From DATDRM01 sp035291705 (GTDB lineage Bacteria; Chloroflexota; Anaerolineae; Anaerolineales; UBA4823): a stretch of DNA of 7,249 nucleotides. The stretch lies in NCBI GenBank assembly GCA_035291705.1, contig DATDRM010000311.1, forward strand, positions 1 through 7,249, given 5' to 3'. Numbering within the stretch: the stretch's first letter is position 1; every line of letters begins with the position of its first letter. A program made the translations under genes and the position numbers. The notes beneath the pieces were generated by a model that ran no database searches, was not told the DNA's origin, and saw only the letters and a program-made list of their open reading frames with translations. Below, piece by piece: positions 1-5,801 of the stretch.

Positions 1-264
1 ATCGATGGCCTTTTCTCCCTTATATCTCATCTCTTTTCCGCACTTCGGACAACTTGGCCCAGGTACTGGCAACCGCTTCTCTTGCTCTTCTACTGCCAGC
101 TGGGCAATCTCCCGCCCAAGCTCCTTCCGCAATTCCAGCGCAATGTCTTCGATTTGTGTCAGGTCTGGCTGCGGATGACCCTCCTCCCATGCCAAATATT
201 CGTCAACCACCTCTTCCATTTTGGCTAGCAAGCGGGCTCGCTTCTCTGCCTTGCTTCGTTTCAT
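1..264 (-). CDS. Transposase N-terminus, ISKra4-like, cut by the window edge
   Basis: The reverse strand is open from an ATG at 264-262 to base 1, giving exactly 88 codons with no stop. The protein starts MKRSKAEKRARLLAKMEEVV, continues as a charged, helical segment, and then reads VPGPSCPKCGKEMRYKG at residues 67-83. That segment has a CxxC pair (C72, C75), the first half of a zinc ribbon. A helical N-terminus followed by PGPxCPxCGxxMRYKG is, from memory, the usual start of ISKra4-family transposases. The DDE catalytic part would lie beyond the window. A strong Shine-Dalgarno AGGAGG (complement of 270-275) sits five bases before the ATG and supports this start. The gene is divergent from the ABC operon. 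The family name is less certain than the mobile-element origin; an unrelated zinc-ribbon protein cannot be excluded from 88 residues. Confidence 0.65.
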   Translation of the reverse strand, partial: MKRSKAEKRARLLAKMEEVVDEYLAWEEGHPQPDLTQIEDIALELRKELGREIAQLAVEEQEKRLPVPGPSCPKCGKEMRYKGEKAID

Positions 265-333
265 GGCTACCTCCTACGCCTGGGGATAGCTCTATTTTCT
301 CACTTGCCCGCGCCCCTAAACTGACATGCACCC
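1..333 (-). mobile_element. Probable insertion sequence, one end only
   Basis: The transposase start at 264 implies that an IS end lies just to its right. A plausible outer boundary is the G+C-rich stretch at 312-333, which reads GGGTGCATGTCAG... on the minus strand. To its right the sequence turns A+T-rich. The partner terminal inverted repeat and target duplication lie outside the window, so the exact end is a guess based on position and composition only. Confidence 0.35.
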
Positions 334-371
334 ATATTAGATTAGCGTTTGCTTAGAACATCCAGAACCGC

Positions 372-401
372 TTGACTTTGCTACTTTTTTTGTTGTATAA
401 C
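372..401 (+). promoter_or_regulatory. Sigma-70-type promoter candidate for the ABC operon
   Basis: TTGACT (372-377) is followed after 18 bases by TATAAC (396-401). Each hexamer matches the consensus at five of six positions. Transcription would start near 408, leaving a leader of about 125 bases before the ATG at 532. The -10 overlaps a small dyad, TTGTA-N6-TACAA (393-408), that could be an operator. The sigma factor encoded in this window has the residues expected to read such elements. Promoter calls from sequence alone remain tentative. Confidence 0.5.
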
Positions 402-478
402 CTTACAAAGGATATCCCCGGAGCAGGGAGTTTACGGGAACTGCCGATCGGGTCGATTGCTGAATAGATACTTTTTAT

Positions 479-513
479 GCACTGCCGCCTAATGACGGTT
501 GCTGTGCTTTTTT
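479..513 (+). terminator. Weak hairpin plus T6 in operon leader (terminator or attenuator candidate)
   Basis: GCAC at 479-482 can pair with GTGC at 504-507, and CCG at 485-487 with CGG at 496-498. The stem is interrupted by an asymmetric internal loop. It is followed directly by TTTTTT at 508-513. The element lies downstream of the promoter candidate and only six bases before the ribosome site, so it would act as an attenuator if real. The stem is short and broken, so this may be chance. Confidence 0.25.
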
Positions 514-519
514 GCGTGA

Positions 520-527
520 AAGGAGAG
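520..527 (+). promoter_or_regulatory. Ribosome binding site of the ABC ATPase gene
   Basis: AAGGAGAG lies a short distance before the ATG at 532, with GGAG ending six bases upstream of it. This fixes the ATPase start, since the protein from this ATG begins exactly at the usual first strand of an ABC domain. Confidence 0.75.
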
Positions 528-531
528 TTGA

Positions 532-1506
532 ATGATCCAGGTTGAAGGGCTGACTAAGGATTACGGCCTGCGCAGGGCGATCGAGGACCTTACATTCCAT
601 GCAGAGAAGGGGGAAATCCTCGGCTTCCTGGGGCCGAATGGGGCCGGGAAAACCACCACGATGCGTATTCTATGCGGTTACATGCCTCCCACTATGGGAC
701 GGGCTCGGATCGCCGGTTTCGACGTGGTGGATCAATCGTTAGAAGTGCGCCGCAGGGTTGGGTATGTACCGGAAACGATACCCCTGTATCCGGATATGAC
801 GGTTTACGAGTATCTCAAGTTCATGGCCGACCTGCGCCGTTTGTCGAATAGCGAGGAGCGGGTGGATGAGGTGTTGGAAATCGTGCATATGGAGGAACGC
901 GCCGATGGTTATATCTCCAACCTGTCCAAGGGGATGCGCCAGCGAATCGGATTAGCTCAGGCGCTGCTGCACGAGCCGGAAGTTCTTATCCTGGATGAAC
1001 CGACGATCGGTCTCGACCCGGCGCAGATTCGCGAGGTGCGCACCCTGATCCAGAACCTTGGCCAGGAACGAACCGTTTTACTCTCTACCCATATACTCTC
1101 CGAGGCGCAACAAGTGTGCGATCGAGTGTTGATTATCAACAAGGGGCGCATTGTGGCGGAGGACTCACCCGAACAGCTGCAGTCCCGTTTAACCGGAACA
1201 CAGCGGGTCGCCTTGAAGGTCAGCGGAGACGGGGATGGATTAGAAGGGGTAGTCAGCCAGGTGCGGGGTGTGACCAGAGTCAGCGCCGGCTCGGATGGAG
1301 GCCTGGAGTTTGAGACCAGCCCTGGCCTGGATGTCCGCCCGGATGTGGCCCGCGCGGTAGTCTCGGCGGGTTATGACCTGGTGGAGCTGCACCCGATCGG
1401 AATGAGCCTGGAGGAAATCTTCTTGCAACTGACTCGCGAGGAACCGGCTCCGCCGGAGGTGGCGGAGGAGGTTGAGGAAGATGATTTAGGAGAAGACAAT
1501 GCGTAA
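532..1506 (+). CDS. ABC transporter ATPase, GldA-like, with DUF4162-type C-terminal domain
   Basis: This is the nucleotide-binding subunit of an ABC-2 type transporter, 324 residues and cytosolic; it hydrolyses ATP to drive the membrane partner encoded next. All hallmarks are present: Walker A GPNGAGKT (34-41), signature LSKGM (131-135), Walker B VLILDEP (151-157, catalytic E156), D-loop GLDP (160-163) and switch histidine H187 in STH. The Q-loop position carries VGYVPE (E81) rather than glutamine, which is normal for the GldA/DUF4162 subfamily. Residues about 222-300 form the extra domain typical of that group, and the last 20 or so residues are a strongly acidic tail (EEVEEDDLGED). The stop overlaps the permease start by 8 nt, implying coupled translation. 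The closest named relative is GldA of Bacteroidota gliding motility, but the substrate here is unknown, so I give no symbol. Confidence 0.93.
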   Translation: MIQVEGLTKDYGLRRAIEDLTFHAEKGEILGFLGPNGAGKTTTMRILCGYMPPTMGRARIAGFDVVDQSLEVRRRVGYVPETIPLYPDMTVYEYLKFMADLRRLSNSEERVDEVLEIVHMEERADGYISNLSKGMRQRIGLAQALLHEPEVLILDEPTIGLDPAQIREVRTLIQNLGQERTVLLSTHILSEAQQVCDRVLIINKGRIVAEDSPEQLQSRLTGTQRVALKVSGDGDGLEGVVSQVRGVTRVSAGSDGGLEFETSPGLDVRPDVARAVVSAGYDLVELHPIGMSLEEIFLQLTREEPAPPEVAEEVEEDDLGEDNA

Positions 1507-2230
1507 TATCTGGACGATTGCCCAACGGGAGTACAAATTATATTTCGCCACACCGATCGCTTACATGGTGGCATTCATGGTCCTACTGATAATCGGTTTT
1601 ATCTTCTACGTTAACCTGTCGGCTGCAATGGTACAACAATTTGCGCCTGGGGTGGATACGGTTCTCGGCCCCCTGGTTACTCTGTTGCTGTTTGGCACGC
1701 CGGCCATCACGATGCGTTTGATCGCCGAAGAGCAACGCATGGGGACGATTGAGTTATTGCTCACCGCTCCTGTGCGCGATTATGAATTGGTGGTCGGCAA
1801 ATGGTTAGGCGGATTTCTCTTTCTGCTGACGCTTGTCGCGGTGACCTGGGTTTTCCCGTTAGCTTTGAATGGTTTGGTGGATCCTGGGATCGACCAGGGA
1901 CCGCTGTTGACCGGTTATCTAGGGATAGTGCTGATCAGTGCAGCGCTGGTGGCGATCGGGGTTTCGGTCTCCGCCGTGTTTAGCAACCAAATCGCAGCCT
2001 TTTTTGCAACGCTGGGTATCTTTTTATTGCTGTGGTTGATCAGTATGCCCTCCGATGCAATTGGCTCTCTCGGAGCGACCTTGCTGAATTACCTGGATTT
2101 TAGTGAACATTTCTACCAAACCCTGTTCCGCGGCGTGATCGATTTACGTGACATCGTTTATTACCTCAGCGTCACCGCCCTGGCGTTATTCATGGGAACG
2201 ATGGCGGTTGAGACACGGAGGTGGCGTTAA
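1499..2230 (+). CDS. ABC-2 type transporter permease, GldF-like
   Basis: This is the membrane subunit partnering the ATPase, 243 residues. About six hydrophobic segments are visible at roughly 19-39, 52-72, 103-124, 138-160, 165-183 and 217-236. Residues 77-91 (EEQRMGTIELLLTAP) form the conserved loop of GldF-type permeases, where AEE-x(2)-GTIELLLT is the usual pattern and probably contacts the ATPase. The start ATG overlaps the ATPase stop (ATGCGTAA) and has its own ribosome site AGGAGAAG at 1488-1495. The end overlaps the next gene by one base. Length and topology fit an intact family member. Substrate and transport direction cannot be read from sequence; relatives are usually treated as exporters or as parts of envelope machines. 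Confidence 0.9.
   Translation: MRNIWTIAQREYKLYFATPIAYMVAFMVLLIIGFIFYVNLSAAMVQQFAPGVDTVLGPLVTLLLFGTPAITMRLIAEEQRMGTIELLLTAPVRDYELVVGKWLGGFLFLLTLVAVTWVFPLALNGLVDPGIDQGPLLTGYLGIVLISAALVAIGVSVSAVFSNQIAAFFATLGIFLLLWLISMPSDAIGSLGATLLNYLDFSEHFYQTLFRGVIDLRDIVYYLSVTALALFMGTMAVETRRWR
2217..2221 (+). promoter_or_regulatory. Ribosome binding site deciding the GldG-like start
   Basis: GGAGG inside the last codons of the permease lies eight bases before ATG 2230. It overlaps the alternative GTG at 2221, which would therefore have no proper ribosome site of its own. Confidence 0.65.
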
Positions 2231-3795
2231 TGAAGCCTTCTTGGCGACGCATTGCCCCTTTGGGGCTATATCTGGCCCTGGTCGCAGCCCTGGCAGCGAT
2301 TGGGCTGTACATCGTCCAACGTGAATGGAACTTACCCCTGCAGATCAGCTTGGGACTGATCGTAGTCGGTCTGGCGCTATTCGCTATCCTTGATCCAGAG
2401 GGAGTGCGCGTTGCTCTGACGGGCCGCCAGGCACGCTACGGAAGCAACGCGCTGGTGATGAGCCTGGCATTTATCGGCATCCTGGTGGTCGTCAATTACC
2501 TGGTCTTCAAGTATCCGCAGCGTTGGGACCTCACCGAGAATCAACAGTACACCCTGGCGCCTGAAACGCTTGATACATTGAAGAGTCTGCCTGCCCAGGT
2601 CAAGGCATTGGCATTCTATACACCACGCGTATCAAAAGGTAGTGCTGAGGGTCTGTTGGACCAGTACAAGTTTCACAGTGAAGGAAAGTTCGATTACGAG
2701 TTCATTAATCCGGAGACCGACCCGATCAAAGCCCAACAGTATAACATCACACGGGATGGCACGGTCGTGGTCGTCTTGGGCGAGAAGCACGAGCCAGTAA
2801 CCTTTATCACCGAGAAAGAAGTAACCGGAGCTATGGTGCGTCTGATGAGCACGGGGAAACGGGCAGTCTATTTCCTGACCGGTCACGGTGAATTCGATCC
2901 TGAGTCTACAGGAGAAGGATCCTACAGTCTGGCGAAAGCGTCCCTGGAAAACAAGAATTACACGGTGGCCAAGCTCGACTTGCTCTCAACGAATGAGATC
3001 CCCCAGGATGCTGCTGTGATCATTATCGCCGGACCGCTCAAGCCAATCACCGACCAGGAAGTGGAACTTTTGAAGGCTTACATGGATGGAGGCGGATCGT
3101 TAATCGCAATGGAGGAACCCTTGCCAGTGACACAATTCGGGGACCAGCCTGACCCGCTGGCGGATTACCTGTCCGGGACTTGGGGAATTGGACTGGGCAG
3201 CGACATGATCGTGGACCAGAGAACTAACCAGCCCTACATTGCTGTGGGCAGCGTGTATGGCGATTCCGTCATTACCGAAAAAATGCAAGGGGTGTCTACA
3301 ATCTACCCGACGACGCGCAGTGTCACCGCCGGCGAGAGCGCTGGTCAGATCCAACGGGTGGAGTTGGTCTCTTCCTCCCAGCAGTCCTGGGCGGAAAGCG
3401 ACCTGGCGGCTTTGACCGACCAGACCCAAGGTGCGGAACCCCCTCAGATTCAACCGGATGAGGGTGTGGATCTCATTGGCCCCGTATCCCTGGCGATGAC
3501 TGCTGAAGACACAAACAGAGGTGCTCGCCTGGTAGTATTCGGCGACTCGGATTTCGCATCGGATACGTTCTATAATCAGCTTGGCAATGGGGATATGTTC
3601 GTCAACAGCGTGGACTGGGCGGCTGAACAGGAAAACCTGATCAACCTGACCCCCAAGGATGAGGTGCAACGCCTGTTGATTCCACCGGGACGCTATACGA
3701 TGAACCTTATCCTGCTCGCTACGGTATTTATTTTGCCGGGCATCGTGCTGCTGGCCGGAATCATCGTCTGGTGGCAGCGCCGCCGGCGAGGGTAG
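2230..3795 (+). CDS. GldG-like ABC-associated membrane protein (ABC_transp_aux family)
   Basis: An auxiliary subunit of 521 residues that normally accompanies GldA/GldF-type transporters. Hydrophobic segments lie at about 10-30, 37-54 and 74-94, followed by a large soluble domain and one last segment at about 491-515 ending in WWQRRRRG. By the positive-inside rule the soluble part (about 95-490) faces outward. Family marks are DLTENQQYTLAPET (100-113), FLTGHGE (215-221) and VVFGDSDFASD (435-445). I place the start at ATG 2230, overlapping the permease stop as TAATG, because GGAGG at 2217-2221 lies eight bases before it. A GTG at 2221 in the same frame sits inside that ribosome site and is a poorer choice. 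Biochemical function is unknown; in gliding Bacteroidota the homologue is needed for motility. Confidence 0.88.
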   Translation: MKPSWRRIAPLGLYLALVAALAAIGLYIVQREWNLPLQISLGLIVVGLALFAILDPEGVRVALTGRQARYGSNALVMSLAFIGILVVVNYLVFKYPQRWDLTENQQYTLAPETLDTLKSLPAQVKALAFYTPRVSKGSAEGLLDQYKFHSEGKFDYEFINPETDPIKAQQYNITRDGTVVVVLGEKHEPVTFITEKEVTGAMVRLMSTGKRAVYFLTGHGEFDPESTGEGSYSLAKASLENKNYTVAKLDLLSTNEIPQDAAVIIIAGPLKPITDQEVELLKAYMDGGGSLIAMEEPLPVTQFGDQPDPLADYLSGTWGIGLGSDMIVDQRTNQPYIAVGSVYGDSVITEKMQGVSTIYPTTRSVTAGESAGQIQRVELVSSSQQSWAESDLAALTDQTQGAEPPQIQPDEGVDLIGPVSLAMTAEDTNRGARLVVFGDSDFASDTFYNQLGNGDMFVNSVDWAAEQENLINLTPKDEVQRLLIPPGRYTMNLILLATVFILPGIVLLAGIIVWWQRRRRG

Positions 3796-3802
3796 CAAAA
3801 CG

Positions 3803-4387
3803 ATGATCCGCCGAACGACCTGGATTTTATTGGGAATATTTCTCATCCTGTTGGTCGTGCTGGTATTCCTGCAGCGCTCCGGACCGAAGGGAGAAGGGGA
3901 AACGACCCCCACAGAGGCGGTGGCTTACCTGTTTGATCCGCAAGGAAAATCTATCATCGGATTGAGAGTCACTGATGGGACAGGGAAAGCAGTCGAGGTG
4001 CAGAAGGTGGCGGGCAGCATCTCGACATTGATCGAACCCGTAGGGGAGCAGGCGGATACCGGGCGCATCGAATCGGCGATCGCGCAGGCAGAGAGCTTAC
4101 GCATCCTGGCTACTTTAGAAACCGCGCTGGAACTGGATACCATTGGGTTAAATCCAGCAGCTTATCAGATCACGATCACGCTGGATGACGAGCAGCAGCA
4201 GACAGCCTTTGTCGGTAACTTGACTCCGACCCAGAGCGGGTATTATGTATTCCTGGTAGGACAGCCTGAGGTCGTGGTGGATAAGATCAGTATAGATGGG
4301 TTGTTAAAGCTCCTTACTGATCCGCCGGTTATGCGGACACCAACTCCCTCACTCGCGCCAGAGACGACACCGACGATACAACCATGA
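3803..4387 (+). CDS. DUF4340-type membrane-anchored protein
   Basis: A 194-residue protein whose start is seven bases after the GldG-like stop, so it is the fourth gene of the operon. It begins MIRRTTW, has one membrane segment at about 6-23, and should expose the rest outside the cytoplasm. Residues about 43-173 resemble DUF4340: a repeated beta-strand pattern, a central helix (RIESAIAQAESLRIL, 88-102), GLNPAAYQITITL (115-127) and VGNLTPTQSGYYVFL (137-151). The family usually occurs beside GldG-like proteins, which supports the call. It is shorter than many DUF4340 proteins, carrying about one copy of the domain. The tail from 174 is rich in proline and threonine (RTPTPSLAPETTPTIQP) and probably disordered. 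The ribosome site is weak (GAGG at 3788-3791), so translation may depend on coupling. Function is unknown. Confidence 0.75.
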   Translation: MIRRTTWILLGIFLILLVVLVFLQRSGPKGEGETTPTEAVAYLFDPQGKSIIGLRVTDGTGKAVEVQKVAGSISTLIEPVGEQADTGRIESAIAQAESLRILATLETALELDTIGLNPAAYQITITLDDEQQQTAFVGNLTPTQSGYYVFLVGQPEVVVDKISIDGLLKLLTDPPVMRTPTPSLAPETTPTIQP

Positions 4388-4446
4388 TCATAAATTCCGG
4401 TGAACTTTTGGGAAATTGTGATGATGGGAAAAAGAAAAATTGGGTA

Positions 4447-4475
4447 TTGATTTTGGATTAAAAATGTTGTATTCT
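4447..4475 (+). promoter_or_regulatory. Sigma-70-type promoter candidate for the sigma factor gene
   Basis: TTGATT (4447-4452) and TATTCT (4470-4475) are separated by an ideal 17 bases. The start would fall near 4482, giving a leader of about 50 bases that includes the dyad at 4505-4520. This would let the sigma gene be expressed independently of the ABC operon. Confidence 0.45.
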
Positions 4476-4504
4476 GGTAGAGATAATAAAAAAGGATTTC
4501 CGAG

Positions 4505-4520
4505 CCTGTATAAATACAGG
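4505..4520 (+). repeat. Perfect dyad in the sigma factor leader
   Basis: CCTGTAT and ATACAGG form perfect 7-bp inverted arms around AA. As RNA it would fold as six pairs with a UAAA loop, just three bases before the ribosome site. As DNA it could be an operator. There is no T-run after it, so it is not a terminator. Confidence 0.5.
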
Positions 4521-4533
4521 TCAGGGAGCAAAA

Positions 4534-5751
4534 ATGATTGACGAAGAACTGTTAAGTGGAATCGAGGATCGTGAAGACGAACATCCAGCGGTTGCGCGCC
4601 TGATCGAGCTGGGAAGGCAAAAATCCTACGTCACCATCGATGACATTCTTCAATTCTTTCCAGAAGCCGAGCAAGACGTTGACCAGCTGGAGGAGGCTTT
4701 TGCGGCGTTGATGAGCGCAGGTATCCCATATGTAGAAGATACAGCCATCGGTGGTCCGTCAGAAGAAGAGTTGGTGGACGAGGAGGAAGTTGAAGAAGAC
4801 GCGCGCAGGGTTCTGACAGCGGATGATAATTATCTGGCGAATATCGACACAGACGATACCATCGGGCTCTACCTGAAAGAGGTTGGACGCGTGCCTCTAC
4901 TGACAGCGGAGGAAGAGGTAGAACTGGCACAGCGCATAGAGCGAGGCCGGTTGGCCAGGGAAGAGCTTGCGCGCGGCAATGTGACGCCTCGCCGGCGACA
5001 AGGGTTGCAACGGTTGATCGAAGATGGTTGGGCGGCGCGTGAACATCTGATCACCGCTAATTCACGCCTGGTGATCAGCGTCGCCAAGAAATACATGGGG
5101 CGGGGCGTGCCTTTCCTGGATTTGATCCAGGAGGGAAATATCGGGCTGATCCGCGCTGCCAAGAAATTCGATTACCGGCGCGGCCACAAATTTAGCACCT
5201 ATGCCACCTGGTGGATCCGGCAAGCGGTAACGCGGGCGATTGCCGACCAGGGGCGGACGATCCGTGTCCCGGTTCATATGGGCGATCAAATCAACAAGCT
5301 GCTGCGTGTGCAGCACCAGCTTACCCAGAGACTGGGCCGCGATCCTTCTGTAGAAGAACTGGCGCAAGCCCTGGAAGTGACTCCTCAGAAAGTAGAGAAT
5401 ATGATCCAGGTGGCGCGACGACCATTATCCCTGGAGACACCCACCGACGACGAAGAGGATTCGGTGCTGGGTGATTTCATTCAAGACGATGAAGTCCCGG
5501 CTCCGGACGACACTGCCACTTATAACCTTCTTCGGGAGCACCTGGAGAATGTGTTGGATGGGCTGCCGCCGCGTGAAGTAAGAATTTTGCAGCTGCGTTA
5601 TGGGCTGTTAGATGGCCAGGCATACACATTAGAGGAAGTTGGTCGCAAGATGGGGGTCACCCGCGAGCGTGTCCGCCAGATCGAAGCCCAGGCTTTGAGC
5701 CGCTTGAGGCATCCGGCGATCCGGCGTAAACTGCGTGAATACCTGGGATGA
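4534..5751 (+). CDS. rpoD: RNA polymerase primary-type sigma factor (SigA/RpoD family)
   Basis: A 405-residue sigma-70 factor that directs RNA polymerase to promoters. Region 1.1 is at about 14-64, followed by an acidic linker (76-90). Region 1.2 is DDTIGLYLKEVGRVPLLTAEEE (from 107). Region 2 is at about 172-250 with the core-binding segment GVPFLDLIQEGNIGLIRAA (191-209) and the -10 reading helix TYATWWIRQAVTRAI, where Q230 and T233 match E. coli Q437 and T440. Region 3 is at 251-328, including the 3.2 finger around 306-320. Region 4 is at 336-400, with R377, E378 and R381 matching the E. coli -35 contacts R584, E585 and R588. The large non-conserved insert of proteobacterial RpoD is absent, so length is like Gram-positive SigA. 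Presence of region 1.1 favours a primary factor, but a paralogue elsewhere in the genome cannot be ruled out. GGGAG at 4524-4528 supports the start. Confidence 0.93.
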   Translation: MIDEELLSGIEDREDEHPAVARLIELGRQKSYVTIDDILQFFPEAEQDVDQLEEAFAALMSAGIPYVEDTAIGGPSEEELVDEEEVEEDARRVLTADDNYLANIDTDDTIGLYLKEVGRVPLLTAEEEVELAQRIERGRLAREELARGNVTPRRRQGLQRLIEDGWAAREHLITANSRLVISVAKKYMGRGVPFLDLIQEGNIGLIRAAKKFDYRRGHKFSTYATWWIRQAVTRAIADQGRTIRVPVHMGDQINKLLRVQHQLTQRLGRDPSVEELAQALEVTPQKVENMIQVARRPLSLETPTDDEEDSVLGDFIQDDEVPAPDDTATYNLLREHLENVLDGLPPREVRILQLRYGLLDGQAYTLEEVGRKMGVTRERVRQIEAQALSRLRHPAIRRKLREYLG

Positions 5752-5752
5752 G

Positions 5753-5792
5753 AACGTTTCAACGTTTGAAGGTTCGAACGTTGAAACGTTGG
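5753..5792. repeat. Five-unit 8-bp tandem array that is also a palindrome
   Basis: Five consecutive octamers AACGTTTC, AACGTTTG, AAGGTTCG, AACGTTGA and AACGTTGG start at 5753, 5761, 5769, 5777 and 5785. Four carry the self-complementary AACGTT. The array also forms a 14-bp perfect inverted repeat (5753-5766 with 5777-5790) and could extend to 18 pairs with one wobble. It begins two bases after the sigma gene stop and includes the last codons and stop of the convergent glycosyltransferase. Confidence 0.85.
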
Positions 5793-5801
5793 ATCATTTT
5801 T
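5753..5801 (+). terminator. Possible terminator of the sigma factor gene
   Basis: The long palindrome at 5753-5790 is followed, after six bases, by TTTTT (5797-5801) on the plus strand. It lies immediately after the sigma stop between convergent genes, where a terminator is expected. Against this, the stem is rich in A-T pairs and the T-run is not adjacent. The minus strand shows no T-run after the stem, so it is not obviously bidirectional. Confidence 0.35.

Larger units (their letters stand above)
265..531. other. Intergenic region between IS and ABC operon
   Basis: These 267 bases hold no convincing gene. They contain the divergent transposase ribosome site (270-275), a possible IS end near 333, a promoter-like pair at 372-401, a weak hairpin with a T-run at 479-513, and the ribosome site of the ABC ATPase at 520-527. 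The plus-strand open frame at 54-356 overlaps the transposase and ends here; it has no ribosome site and looks like a shadow. Confidence 0.6.
4388..4533 (+). other. Intergenic region before the sigma factor gene
   Basis: An A+T-rich stretch of 146 bases with no gene. It holds a promoter candidate (4447-4475), a dyad (4505-4520) and a ribosome site GGGAG (4524-4528). I see no clear intrinsic terminator for the upstream operon, so some read-through into the sigma gene is possible. Confidence 0.55.

Noticed and set aside
54..356. Plus-strand open frame of 100 residues
   Set aside because: It lies opposite the transposase start, lacks a ribosome site, and its protein has no family features; the reverse-strand reading has a strong ribosome site and a zinc-ribbon motif.
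772..774. Glutamate (E81) in place of the Q-loop glutamine in the ABC ATPase
   Set aside because: It is the normal state in the GldA/DUF4162 subfamily and not a sign of an inactive enzyme.
2221..2229. GTG start three codons earlier for the GldG-like protein
   Set aside because: It sits inside the GGAGG sequence that serves the ATG at 2230, so it has no suitable ribosome site.
3100..3912. Minus-strand open frame of 270 residues
   Set aside because: It is entirely antisense to the GldG-like gene and the start of the DUF4340 gene, both well supported, and its product has a random composition.
4388..4446. Terminator for the ABC operon
   Set aside because: I looked for a stem followed by T residues after the DUF4340 stop and found none.
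4506..4519. LexA-like box CTGT...ACAG before the sigma gene
   Set aside because: The spacing is six bases, while the classical gammaproteobacterial box has eight, and the LexA motif of this lineage is unknown to me; kept only as an unspecified dyad.
5753..5792. CRISPR array
   Set aside because: Units are only 8 bp with no spacers of useful length, so it is not CRISPR.
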